NCBI GenBank assembly: GCA_043797615.1
Contig: JAZDPK010000041.1
Span: forward strand, 1 to 24,430
Reading direction: 5' to 3'
Source: JAZDPK01 sp043797615
Lineage (GTDB): Bacteria > Patescibacteriota > Patescibacteriia > UBA11705 > JABHMO01
Length of the DNA: 24,430 nt
The translations under genes and the position numbers were made by a program. Positions 14,001 through 20,648 of the stretch are shown here, in pieces. Every line of letters starts with the position of its first letter. Positions within the stretch are counted from its first letter, which is position 1. The notes beneath the pieces are model-generated. The model saw only the letters and a program-made list of their open reading frames with translations. It was not told where the DNA came from and ran no database searches.

Positions 14001-15641
14001 ATGACGGCGATCAAATCTACAATCGGATTTTTCAAAAAACATTGGCAAATCTCCTTGCTTGTTTTTTTTGTCTGCCTCCTGGCTTATCCTTATCTATATT
14101 TAAGCTTGCATACCGGCCAAAAATTCTATTCTCCCGACGAAACCGCGAATTTCGTTTTCATCAAGCAATTCATCACGAATAATCGCCTTTCCATTAACGA
14201 GCCGCTCAATCAGCTCGCCGGCAACATCATTCTGCCCCGCAGCGTCAACATTATCGGCAACAATCTCGTGCCGCAAAGTTTTTTAGGCATGCTTGTTATT
14301 TACGGTTTAATCGGAAAAATCATCGGCGTCAATGCGGTCGCTTTTTTAACTCCGATAATTTCGCTGCTAGCCGCGCTCTTCTTTTATTATTTAGTGCTGG
14401 AAATTTTTGCCAATAAAAAAACAGCGTTTTTTTCCGCCATATTGCTGTTAATCAATCCGATTTTCTTTTTCACCGCCGGCAAATCAATGCTGCACACGAA
14501 CTTATTCCTTTTCTTTTTAATTGCCGGGCTGCTTTTCCTGTTTAAATCGTTGCGTAAAAATAAATTCTTAAACATTTGCCTATCCGCCATGTTTATCGGG
14601 CTTTCTTTAACCGTGCGAACGTCGGAGATCGCCTGGATCGGTCTTTTTCTGCTCGTTTTTTATCTATTTCAGAGAAAAAACTATAACTGCAAACAAATTT
14701 TAACATGCTTATTCATTCTGGCGGTAATTTTATCCGGCCTCTTGGCGTTAAACTATTCGGTTTACCGCAATATTTTTGTCAGCGGCTACACTGCTTTCGA
14801 ATCAAGCGCGGCGCAGGTCAATCCGATTTTAAATTTCATTAAAACTTTATTCCTGCCGTTCGGCTTTGACATAAAATCCATCGCGGTTCATTTTTACAAT
14901 TTTTTCATCAAATACCTTTGGTTTTATTTTATTCCTTCGCTCATTGGTTTGATTTATTTATTAAAGCAGAAAGAACTGAACATCAAAATTAAAACTTTCA
15001 TCTGCTCGTTGTCAACGGTTTCAATCTATCTAATCGTTTTCTATGGCAGTTATTCGCCTTGGGGACAATCAGGACAGCCGGAGAATATGTATGTCAATGT
15101 CGGCGCGCCGCACTTAAGGTATTGGCTGCCGATTTTTGCGATGCTGTTGCCCCTGATTTATGTTTTCTTCGAAAAAATAATCGGCGAAGTTTTTATTTTG
15201 CAAAAATCGGCGATCAAAAATGTTGTCCTGGTTGTTTTTTTAATCTTGGTTGCGGCGTTTTCATTCAACACTGTGTTTTACAACCAAGACGAAGGATTTG
15301 CTAAGATCAAAAACGACATTGCGGATTTCCGCCCGCGATTGAACGGCGTCAAAGCGCTTGTTCCGGCAAACTCCGTTTTAATCGCGCCGGATTGGGCCGA
15401 CCGCATTTTCTGGCCGGAATTTTCCGTGGTTTATTCGATCAAAGATTCAAAGATCCATTCCGGCGACATCTTCGCCAAGATTCAAACGCTCGCTGCGCTC
15501 CGGCCGCTTTATTATTATTCCGCTTCTTCGGCGCAGGATATCGCGGATTTGAATTTAAAATTCAATAAATACGATTTAACGTTGAATAAAATTTCAGAAA
15601 TCTTCAAGGGCGAGCAGCTTTATCAATTGAAATCTCAATAA
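14001..15641 (+). CDS. GT-C-type membrane glycosyltransferase, paralogue of 11749-13449, 546 aa
   Basis: The same architecture as the minus-strand paralogue: N-terminal helix (about 17-36), first outer loop with YSPDETANFVF (Asp46, Glu47), PRSVNIIGNNLVPQSFLGM (79-97), FLTPIISLLAALFFYYLV, about 11 membrane helices, and a soluble C-terminal region of about 110 residues. PDETA is the likely catalytic acid motif of lipid-phosphosugar-dependent transferases. No Shine-Dalgarno sequence precedes the ATG, and an A+T-rich stretch lies just upstream. Two divergent copies suggest gene duplication followed by inversion, with divergence in donor or acceptor choice. The substrate is unknown. Confidence 0.85.
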   Translation: MTAIKSTIGFFKKHWQISLLVFFVCLLAYPYLYLSLHTGQKFYSPDETANFVFIKQFITNNRLSINEPLNQLAGNIILPRSVNIIGNNLVPQSFLGMLVIYGLIGKIIGVNAVAFLTPIISLLAALFFYYLVLEIFANKKTAFFSAILLLINPIFFFTAGKSMLHTNLFLFFLIAGLLFLFKSLRKNKFLNICLSAMFIGLSLTVRTSEIAWIGLFLLVFYLFQRKNYNCKQILTCLFILAVILSGLLALNYSVYRNIFVSGYTAFESSAAQVNPILNFIKTLFLPFGFDIKSIAVHFYNFFIKYLWFYFIPSLIGLIYLLKQKELNIKIKTFICSLSTVSIYLIVFYGSYSPWGQSGQPENMYVNVGAPHLRYWLPIFAMLLPLIYVFFEKIIGEVFILQKSAIKNVVLVVFLILVAAFSFNTVFYNQDEGFAKIKNDIADFRPRLNGVKALVPANSVLIAPDWADRIFWPEFSVVYSIKDSKIHSGDIFAKIQTLAALRPLYYYSASSAQDIADLNLKFNKYDLTLNKISEIFKGEQLYQLKSQ

Positions 15642-15648
15642 GATTAAA

Positions 15649-15710
15649 TACTCCCTGACAAGGAGTCAGGGGTAATTATAATATTACCCCGCACTCGTTG
15701 TGCGGGAGTA
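15649..15710. repeat. Composite cruciform-like element (nested inverted repeats)
   Basis: The outer arms TACTCCC (15649-15655) and GGGAGTA (15704-15710) enclose two small hairpins: CCCTGAC/GTCAGGG (15653-15659 with 15665-15671) and CCCGCAC/GTGCGGG (15688-15694 with 15700-15706). A central pair GGGGTAAT/ATTACCCC (15669-15676 with 15683-15690) joins them. The two halves are mirror copies with different loop and stem sequence. There is no T-run after it. This resembles paired REP/BIME elements. Confidence 0.85.
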
Positions 15711-15761
15711 GAAAGCTCGGGGCTTGTCCTCCGGGCGAGACACGAAAAAAAGAAATATTTT

Positions 15762-16310
15762 ATGGATTTAACAATGGAAAAATCAATCTTAGTTAAAATT
15801 TTCAAATGGCTATTCATCGCCTTGGCCGCCTTGCTTATTATATTTTTATTCTGGAAAAATTATTCCCCTACCGGCGAACAAACGATTGATTATAATTTCA
15901 CGAAGAATAATTTCACCGCCGGATTGAATCCTTCCGCGCGCGTGCAAAAAATCGTTTGCGACAAAACCGGCTGCGGCCAAGCGGTTTTTAACGATCCAAC
16001 ATACCTTGACATGATTATGCCGCGCCGCTTTCAAACCGCGGACGTGAAATTAACGCTGGACAATCCGAACGACTTCGACGTCTATTTCGGCGTCAAGACC
16101 GGCCCGGGCTGGCAATACGCGCTTTCCAAAGTCGATCAAAACGGAAACGCGCATCTTGATTTGTCCGTCGCGTACATAAACAAGAGAACCGCTGAATTTA
16201 TCCTGTCCATTCCTTCGCTCAAAGACAATAAATATTCAGTAACGGTCAAAGGCATTAAGTTCACCTTCAAAAAAGATAACTTTCTGAAAAAAATCTTAAA
16301 TAAATTATGA
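15762..16310 (+). CDS. Membrane-anchored hypothetical protein, 182 aa
   Basis: I do not recognise a family. Residues about 11-30 form one membrane segment (WLFIALAALLIIFLFW) preceded by lysines, so the C-terminal 150 residues should face outward. That part alternates short beta strands and contains two cysteines, in VCDKTGCG, that may form a disulfide. MEKS at 15774 is an alternative start. Its TGA overlaps the next ATG as ATGA (16307-16310), so it is coupled to a 61-aa membrane protein. The palindromic element immediately upstream separates it from the GT-C gene. It is possibly a surface protein of the glycan system (inference). Confidence 0.75.
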   Translation: MDLTMEKSILVKIFKWLFIALAALLIIFLFWKNYSPTGEQTIDYNFTKNNFTAGLNPSARVQKIVCDKTGCGQAVFNDPTYLDMIMPRRFQTADVKLTLDNPNDFDVYFGVKTGPGWQYALSKVDQNGNAHLDLSVAYINKRTAEFILSIPSLKDNKYSVTVKGIKFTFKKDNFLKKILNKL

Positions 16311-16492
16311 ATTCATTGAATAAAATTTTAATCAAGGAGATATTGCGTTTACTGTTCGCCGCTTCCTTGGTTTCGTATTTAATCTTATTCATTCTGGAAT
16401 TTTGGCAGACCGGCTTCGTGTCTTTATATTTCAACTCGGACATTATTTTAATTTTAATGATTTTTAGCGGAATTATATTCATGATTATTTAA
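16307..16492 (+). CDS. Small membrane protein, 61 aa
   Basis: Two hydrophobic segments (about 13-30 and 44-61) separated by a short polar loop make this almost entirely a helical hairpin in the membrane. The ATG overlaps the previous stop by 4 bp, which supports real translation. No family is recognised. It may assist or anchor the 182-aa protein. Confidence 0.6.
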   Translation: MNSLNKILIKEILRLLFAASLVSYLILFILEFWQTGFVSLYFNSDIILILMIFSGIIFMII

Positions 16493-16500
16493 ACTAACGT

Positions 16501-16528
16501 CGGTTTCACGGACTATACCGTGAAACCG
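16501..16528. repeat. Palindrome with GGACTAT centre (second copy type)
   Basis: CGGTTTCACGG (16501-16511) and CCGTGAAACCG (16518-16528) are perfect 11-bp arms around ACTATA. It follows the 61-aa gene by 8 bp. The stem is strong but no T-run follows, so it may stabilise mRNA ends or be a repeat element rather than a terminator. Confidence 0.8.
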
Positions 16529-16544
16529 GTCAGACACATTTAAA

Positions 16545-16580
16545 AATAAAAAAACACGCTAATACCCGCGTATTTTTTTA
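16545..16580. terminator. Bidirectional terminator between the 61-aa gene and rpmG
   Basis: A short stem around ACGC (16556-16559) and GCGT (16568-16571) is flanked by an A-tract on the left and a T-tract on the right. It therefore yields a U-run in both directions and can end the + strand operon and the minus-strand rpmG. Confidence 0.65.
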
Positions 16581-16588
16581 TCTAAAAT

Positions 16589-16744
16589 TTACTTTATTTC
16601 TTTGTGCGGCGTGTGCTTGCGGCAGTGCTTGCAGTATTTCTTCATTTCCAGCTTCTGCTTCACCGCTTTTTTGTTCCGCTTGGTGTAATAATTCACTTGC
16701 CGGCAATCCTTGCATTCCAATTTGACCAAATTGTCTTGTGACAT
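16589..16744 (-). CDS. rpmG: 50S ribosomal protein L33, 51 aa
   Basis: The translation begins MSQDNLVKLECKDC and ends KKYCKHCRKHTPHKEIK. CxxC pairs at Cys11/Cys14 and Cys38/Cys41 give the zinc-ribbon form of L33, and YYTKRNKK and CRKHTxHKE are family signatures. It binds 23S rRNA near the E site of the large subunit. The length is normal. It follows tRNA-Thr by about 80 bp on the same strand and probably shares its promoter, echoing the frequent tRNA-Thr/rpmG neighbourhood in bacteria. The secE-nusG genes that often follow are absent here. Confidence 0.97.
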   Translation of the reverse strand: MSQDNLVKLECKDCRQVNYYTKRNKKAVKQKLEMKKYCKHCRKHTPHKEIK

Positions 16745-16789
16745 AAATTTATTCCGCGATATTTAAAATTAATTTAGATGGCTGATAAG

Positions 16790-16826
16790 CCAGCCGAAGC
16801 TCGCTCTCATGGCGAGCGAAGGCTGG
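16790..16826. repeat. Two-part hairpin covering the tRNA-Thr 3' end
   Basis: CCAGCC/GGCTGG (16790-16795 with 16821-16826) and GCTCGC/GCGAGC (16799-16804 with 16812-16817) are separated by symmetrical GAA/GAA internal bases. The outer arm includes the encoded CCA of tRNA-Thr. It might act in transcript processing between the tRNA and rpmG. Confidence 0.75.
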
Positions 16827-16898
16827 AGCCGTCCCCGGGGATCGAACCCGGAACCTATAGTTTACAAAACTATTGCTCTGCCATTGAGCTAGGACGGC
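16824..16898 (-). tRNA. tRNA-Thr (anticodon TGT)
   Basis: Acceptor GCCGTCC pairs with GGACGGC. The anticodon stem ATAGT/ACTAT has loop TTTGTAA, giving TGT. The T arm is CCGGG/CCCGG around TTCGATC. The discriminator is T and CCA is encoded. It reads ACA and other ACN codons by wobble. Confidence 0.96.
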
Positions 16899-16920
16899 AT
16901 GCAACGTTAAACGCAAAAGC

Positions 16921-16949
16921 ATAATATCACATTATTCGCGTTATTTCAA
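16921..16949 (-). promoter_or_regulatory. Promoter of tRNA-Thr and rpmG
   Basis: On the minus strand TTGAAA (16944-16949) and TATTAT (16921-16926) are spaced by 17 bp. The start site should lie about 16 bp before the tRNA 5' end. Confidence 0.75.
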
Positions 16950-16964
16950 GCGCCAATCGAACTT

Positions 16965-17001
16965 AATAAAAAAGGACACTGGTTTGACCAAATGCCCTTT
17001 A
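16965..17001 (-). terminator. Terminator overlapping the ammonia-lyase stop codon
   Basis: On the minus strand AAAGGGCA (17000-16993) pairs with TGTCCTTT (16978-16971) with one wobble, and inner TTGGT/ACCAG extends the stem; a T-run follows. The TAA stop (16999-17001) reaches into the stem. Confidence 0.75.
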
Positions 17002-18612
17002 AGTGGTTTCGAATAACTTTATAAAATTGCGATTTTTGATCAATGCCTCGATCATTTCGCGATCCATATCGTAACGGCGGTCTTCCTTGATCATTGAAAC
17101 GACTGAGCGCACCAGATCGAATACTTTCTGCGTTCCCGCTCCAAGCTTGCTATTCTCCGTGCCGAGATACGGTTCGCTGACGCTGATCCCCTGGCAGGCG
17201 ACATGAATTTCAATCGACAGGACTTTCCGAACCATGCCGATCACTTGGCCGGCTTTAAAAGCAGCCACCGATCCCATACTCACGAAATCCTCCTGCATAC
17301 CGGAGGTGGGGATGCTGTCAACGCTTGCCGGATGACAAAGAATCTTGTTTTCGGAAACCAGCGCCGCGGCCAGATACTGCTCCAACATCAAGCCGGTGTT
17401 GTTCGGTTCCATGCTTCCGCTCAGATTCGCCGGCAATCCGTAGCTTAAGTCGCGGTTGATCAAGCGAAAAATTCGGCGTTCGGACATGTTGGCAAGACTG
17501 TGAATCGCGATTGCAAGATAATCAAGTCTGTGCGCCAGATACATGCCGTGAAAATTACCGCCCAATAACACGTCGATCCGACCTTGATCGTCTTTGAAAA
17601 CGACCGGATTGTCGGTCACCGAGTTCAATTCGCATTCGATGATTTTCTTGATCGAGTCCAACTCGTCAAGCGCCGAACCGTGCACCTGCGGCACGCAGCG
17701 GAAGGAATACGGATCCTGAATTCGCGGATGCTTGAACTTTTTCTCGAAATCGTCGTGCAAAGCCACTTGCTGCGCCTTGTGCGTTGTTCTTGCGCTGCCG
17801 GCGATCAATTTACGAATATGCTCGGCAACCGCGATCTGGCCGGGATGAGGACGCACTTCCTGAATTCGAGGATCAAACGCGTCTTTTTCGCCGCGCAACG
17901 CTTCCAAGCTGAGTGCCGCCGCCAGGTCTGCGACTTGGATCAGGTCGTAAGCGTCGAAAAGCTCCAGAGTCGCGAACGCCAGCATCATCGTGGTGCCATT
18001 GGTCAGAGACATGGACTCTTTGGCTTGAAAACGCAGCTGCGGAATATTGTTTTCCGTCAGCACGTCACGGGCGTTCCGCACTTTTCCTTGGTAAAAAACC
18101 TCCGCGTCTTCCTGCCCCATGAGCACGAGGCCAATATAGGCCAGCGGTATCAAATCGCCGCTCGCTCCCACGCTGCCTCTGCTCGGAATTACCGGCACGA
18201 TGTCGTTGTTCAGGAGCTCGAGCAGCATCTCGCAAAGCCGCAGTCTGACGCCGGAATGACCGGCGGCGAACGAATTGACGCGTAAAAGCATCATCGCCCG
18301 CACGATTTCCTTGGGCAACGGTTCGCCGGCGCCGATCGCATGAGACAGAATGAACTTCCGATTGTAGCTTTGCAGGTCTTCGTCGCAGATGATCGAATTC
18401 TTGTTCGCGCCGCAACCAGTGTTTATACCGTACATCACTTTGTCAGGAATCAGCGCTTCGATATCCTTTCTGATTTCCTTAAGTTTGCTGACCGCGTCTT
18501 CATGCAAAACAACTTCGGGAAAACCTTTCCCGTTCTCGCCGCGGCTCACCCTCACTACTTGTTCGACGGTCAAACTATGGCCGTCGAGAACGATTTTGTC
18601 CTTGTCGGCCAT
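16999..18612 (-). CDS. hutH: Aromatic amino acid ammonia-lyase, histidine ammonia-lyase-like, 537 aa
   Basis: It eliminates ammonia from an aromatic amino acid, most likely histidine to urocanate, using the self-formed MIO group from Ala150-Ser151-Gly152 (GSVGASGDLIPLAYI). Other family residues are Tyr61 in YGINTGCG, Ser90-His91 (the HAL-type selectivity pair, unlike the Phe-Leu or His-Leu of PAL/TAL), Asn205, Tyr302 and Arg305 in YSFRCVPQVHG, Phe354 in GGNFHGMY, and Glu441 in QEDFVSMG. HAL usually has QEDHVSMG, so His is replaced by Phe443. The ATG at 18612 follows AAAGGAGGG by about 6 bp. It is a monocistronic unit with its own promoter and terminator. No other histidine-degradation gene is nearby. 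Confidence 0.9.
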   Translation of the reverse strand: MADKDKIVLDGHSLTVEQVVRVSRGENGKGFPEVVLHEDAVSKLKEIRKDIEALIPDKVMYGINTGCGANKNSIICDEDLQSYNRKFILSHAIGAGEPLPKEIVRAMMLLRVNSFAAGHSGVRLRLCEMLLELLNNDIVPVIPSRGSVGASGDLIPLAYIGLVLMGQEDAEVFYQGKVRNARDVLTENNIPQLRFQAKESMSLTNGTTMMLAFATLELFDAYDLIQVADLAAALSLEALRGEKDAFDPRIQEVRPHPGQIAVAEHIRKLIAGSARTTHKAQQVALHDDFEKKFKHPRIQDPYSFRCVPQVHGSALDELDSIKKIIECELNSVTDNPVVFKDDQGRIDVLLGGNFHGMYLAHRLDYLAIAIHSLANMSERRIFRLINRDLSYGLPANLSGSMEPNNTGLMLEQYLAAALVSENKILCHPASVDSIPTSGMQEDFVSMGSVAAFKAGQVIGMVRKVLSIEIHVACQGISVSEPYLGTENSKLGAGTQKVFDLVRSVVSMIKEDRRYDMDREMIEALIKNRNFIKLFETT

Positions 18613-18618
18613 CGCTGA

Positions 18619-18627
18619 CCCTCCTTT
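18619..18627 (-). promoter_or_regulatory. Strong Shine-Dalgarno site of the ammonia-lyase gene
   Basis: AAAGGAGGG on the minus strand ends 6 bp before the ATG at 18612. This sets the start at MADKDK rather than the in-frame ATG 18 bp upstream, which lies within the ribosome site. Confidence 0.9.
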
Positions 18628-18670
18628 CATTGAATAATGGTTTAATTGTCAAAAAACGCGTTTGCTGAAT

Positions 18671-18698
18671 ATTATCACGCCCGGTGTTTCCTTGTCAA
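18671..18698 (-). promoter_or_regulatory. Promoter of the ammonia-lyase gene
   Basis: A perfect TTGACA (18693-18698) is followed after 16 bp by GATAAT (18671-18676); an overlapping TAATAT at 18 bp is also possible. It lies about 8 bp past the hisS terminator. Confidence 0.65.
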
Positions 18699-18705
18699 GC
18701 GCGAT

Positions 18706-18731
18706 ATTAAAAATGGAGATTTCTCTCCATT
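18706..18731 (-). terminator. Terminator of hisS
   Basis: AATGGAGA (18724-18731 read on the minus strand) pairs with TCTCCATT (18712-18719) around a 4-nt loop and is followed by a T-run. It starts 3 bp after the hisS stop. Confidence 0.85.
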
Positions 18732-18734
18732 TGT

Positions 18735-20036
18735 TTATTTTAATTTATCAACTAATTCCTCAAGCGAGCACTTCTCCTGCGCGCCGGTTTTCATGTCTTT
18801 AAGCGTAAACTTATTTTCATTGATCTCATCGTCGCCGATGATTACCACTTGCGGAATGCCATAGCTGTTCGCGTATTCCAGGTTTTTTGAAATTTTCCGG
18901 CCGAGAAAATCCATATCGGTTTTTATCCCGTTTTCCCGCAGCGCCTTGCCGCACTCGAACGCCTTGGCCAGCGCTTTTTCGCCAAACGGAATGATGTAGG
19001 CGGAGACGACGCTCTTGCGCTCCTCGCTTTCCGTTTTCGAAGCCTTGATCGCGTCGAAAATCGTTTCCAGTCCGAAGCTGACGCCGACCGCCGGATAAAC
19101 TTCCTTGCTTTGCAAAAATCCGGAAATCATGTTGTCGAACCGTCCGCCGGCGCAAATGGATGAACTGATTTTGGAACGGTCTTTCAGATAAACTTCAAAA
19201 ACGTTTCCCGTATAATAAGCCAGGCCGCGCGCCAATGACGGACAAAACACGACATTATCCTTGTTGATCGCATACTTGATCGTTTCCTCGATTTCCCTGA
19301 TGCCATCATTGTCGCCCAGGATTTCGCGCATTTTTTGAATCATTTCGGCGTTGCCGCATTTGGTTGATATTATTTTCAATATGGCATCAACCTTCTTTTC
19401 GACAATGCCCTTGTCAAGGAGCTCGGCTTTTACGCCGGCCGCGCCGATTTTCTGCAATTTGTCGATTGAAACGATAATAGATTTCTGCGCTTCGGCCGGA
19501 ATGCCGGCGTAATCCAAAATGCCGTTAAGCAATTTGCGATTGTTGACCATTATTTCCACTTTCAGGTTCAATTTGGCGAAAACTTCGTTGATGAGCTGAA
19601 GGATTTCCGCCTCGATGAGCGGAAAGGAAATGCCCACAACGTCGATGTCGCACTGCCAGAATTCGCGGTAGCGGCCGATCCTGATCGGGCCGTCGCGGAA
19701 AATTTCGCCGATCTGGTAGCGCTTGAAAGGCAAACGCAACTGCAGATTCATGCCCACGAACCGGGCGAACGGCTGGGTGAATTCTGTGCGCAAAACCAAA
19801 TTCCGGCCGCCCTGGTCGGTCAGCTTGAACGTTTCGCGCATGGCGTCGGACTCTTCGCCCGCGCCAAAGCGCGAGGCGAACATTTCGTAGCGCTCCAAAA
19901 CCGGCGTTTCGATCGGATTGTAGCCGAACGATTCGAAAATATCCTTTAAAATGCCGATGATCCGGTCGCGCTCGATTTTTTCCGCCGGGCCGAAATCGCG
20001 CACGCCCTTGGCTTGTTGCAGTATGTCTGTTTTCAT
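18735..20036 (-). CDS. hisS: Histidine--tRNA ligase, 433 aa
   Basis: A class II synthetase that charges tRNA-His with histidine. In order: GVRDFGPAE near the N-terminus, motif 1 around YNPIETPVLE (39-48), LRTEFTQPFAR (82-92), motif 2 FKRYQIGEIFRDGPIRIGRYREFWQCDIDVVG (104-135), the histidine-specific ARGLAYYTGNVFEV (about 270), motif 3 with CAGGRFDNMI, and a C-terminal anticodon-binding domain of about 95 residues. Motif 2 reads FRDGPIRIGRYREFWQ instead of the common FRxERPQxGRxREFxQ, an unusual variant. MKTDIL at 20036 is taken as the start; the frame is open upstream through spacer repeats. tRNA-His lies just upstream on the same strand. Confidence 0.95.
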   Translation of the reverse strand: MKTDILQQAKGVRDFGPAEKIERDRIIGILKDIFESFGYNPIETPVLERYEMFASRFGAGEESDAMRETFKLTDQGGRNLVLRTEFTQPFARFVGMNLQLRLPFKRYQIGEIFRDGPIRIGRYREFWQCDIDVVGISFPLIEAEILQLINEVFAKLNLKVEIMVNNRKLLNGILDYAGIPAEAQKSIIVSIDKLQKIGAAGVKAELLDKGIVEKKVDAILKIISTKCGNAEMIQKMREILGDNDGIREIEETIKYAINKDNVVFCPSLARGLAYYTGNVFEVYLKDRSKISSSICAGGRFDNMISGFLQSKEVYPAVGVSFGLETIFDAIKASKTESEERKSVVSAYIIPFGEKALAKAFECGKALRENGIKTDMDFLGRKISKNLEYANSYGIPQVVIIGDDEINENKFTLKDMKTGAQEKCSLEELVDKLK

Positions 20037-20157
20037 AAACTTATGAGATAAACGCGATAAACGAGATTGGCTGGACAAATTTTCTGAATAATTTTATCTA
20101 TCCAACTTTCCCGTTCACACAGTGGTAATTGGAATTTTATATTTTAAATTTATTTTG

Positions 20158-20196
20158 GCAGCGCAGTGCAGCCTGTCGGCACGACTGCGCTGCACT
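20158..20196. repeat. Alternative-hairpin palindrome in the hisS leader region
   Basis: GCAGCGCAGT (20158-20167) pairs with ACTGCGCTGC (20184-20193), while AGTGCAGC (20165-20172) can instead pair with GCTGCACT (20189-20196). The two structures exclude each other. This could be a REP-like element or a switch between tRNA-His and hisS. Confidence 0.6.
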
Positions 20197-20199
20197 GAT

Positions 20200-20280
20200 T
20201 TTGGACTTTGAGTTTTGAGCTTGTCCCAACGGGATCCCTTCGGGGTTTAGAATTTAGTATTTAGAACTTCGAATTTAATT
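20200..20280. repeat. Two heptamer arrays around a double hairpin
   Basis: Three units beginning TTTG at 20200, 20207 and 20214, and five units at 20246-20280 (for example TTTAGAA, TTTAGTA), keep exact 7-nt period. Between them lie TCCC/GGGA (20224-20234) and CCC/GGG (20236-20244), two adjoining mini-hairpins that share GGGATCCC. Confidence 0.7.
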
Positions 20281-20287
20281 TTGAAAA

Positions 20288-20364
20288 TGGGGTGGATGAC
20301 GGGGCTTGAACCCGCGACCACTGGTGCCACAGACCAGTGCTCTACCGACTGAGCTACATCCACC
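20288..20364 (-). tRNA. tRNA-His (anticodon GTG)
   Basis: The anticodon stem CTGGT/ACCAG has loop CTGTGGC, giving GTG. The acceptor GTGGATG/CATCCAC is extended by an encoded extra 5' G (position -1, base 20364) that pairs with discriminator C73, the identity element of tRNA-His. CCA is encoded at 20290-20288. It lies about 250 bp upstream of hisS on the same strand. Confidence 0.97.
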
Positions 20365-20463
20365 GCAAAGTATTTGCTCGCCGGCTCGCAAAACTTTGCG
20401 GCGCCGCCAATGAGCAAATACTTTGCGCCCAAATGTTATGCGCGAAGCGAATATACATTTGGG
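20364..20463. repeat. Pair of large adjacent palindromes upstream of tRNA-His
   Basis: CGCAAAGTATTTGCTC (20364-20379) has a perfect 16-bp inverted match at 20412-20427, enclosing a second palindrome CGCAAA/TTTGCG (20387-20400). Directly after it, CCCAAATGT (20428-20436) pairs with ACATTTGGG (20455-20463). The first element touches the tRNA-His 5' end, where its promoter should be. Confidence 0.85.
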
Positions 20464-20494
20464 CAAACATTTCATTGAATAAATTTTTATTTTT

Positions 20495-20520
20495 AAAAAA
20501 AATCCGGCTTTCCGCCGGTT
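20495..20520 (-). terminator. Terminator downstream of the antiporter gene
   Basis: On the minus strand CCGGC (20518-20514) pairs with GCCGG (20508-20504), followed by eight T residues. It lies about 130 bp after the antiporter stop codon. Confidence 0.8.
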
Positions 20521-20648
20521 CTTATTCTATTATGTCAAATGAGAACCAGCTTTACTGATCATTTCCGTGATGATGATGAATTTCATGATTCTGATTTCTC
20601 ATATGAAATCATCATACTATATTCGATAAAAAGAGTCAAATCGGCAAT
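20521..20648. other. Spacer after the antiporter gene
   Basis: No gene is visible. An imperfect stem, GATGATGAATTTCAT against ATGAAATCATCAT with one bulge, spans about 20569-20615. Confidence 0.4.

Noticed and set aside
17584..18285. A 233-codon + strand frame opposite the ammonia-lyase gene
   Set aside because: It lies wholly within a complete lyase gene on the other strand; no motif or ribosome site supports it.
20037..20287. Possible T-box or other aminoacyl-tRNA-sensing leader before hisS
   Set aside because: No T-box consensus, specifier loop or terminator/antiterminator pair could be found; only palindromes and heptamer arrays.
20247..20475. Two minus-strand frames across tRNA-His that read SSVGRAL and similar
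   Set aside because: This is the well-known false translation of a tRNA gene; the cloverleaf is complete.
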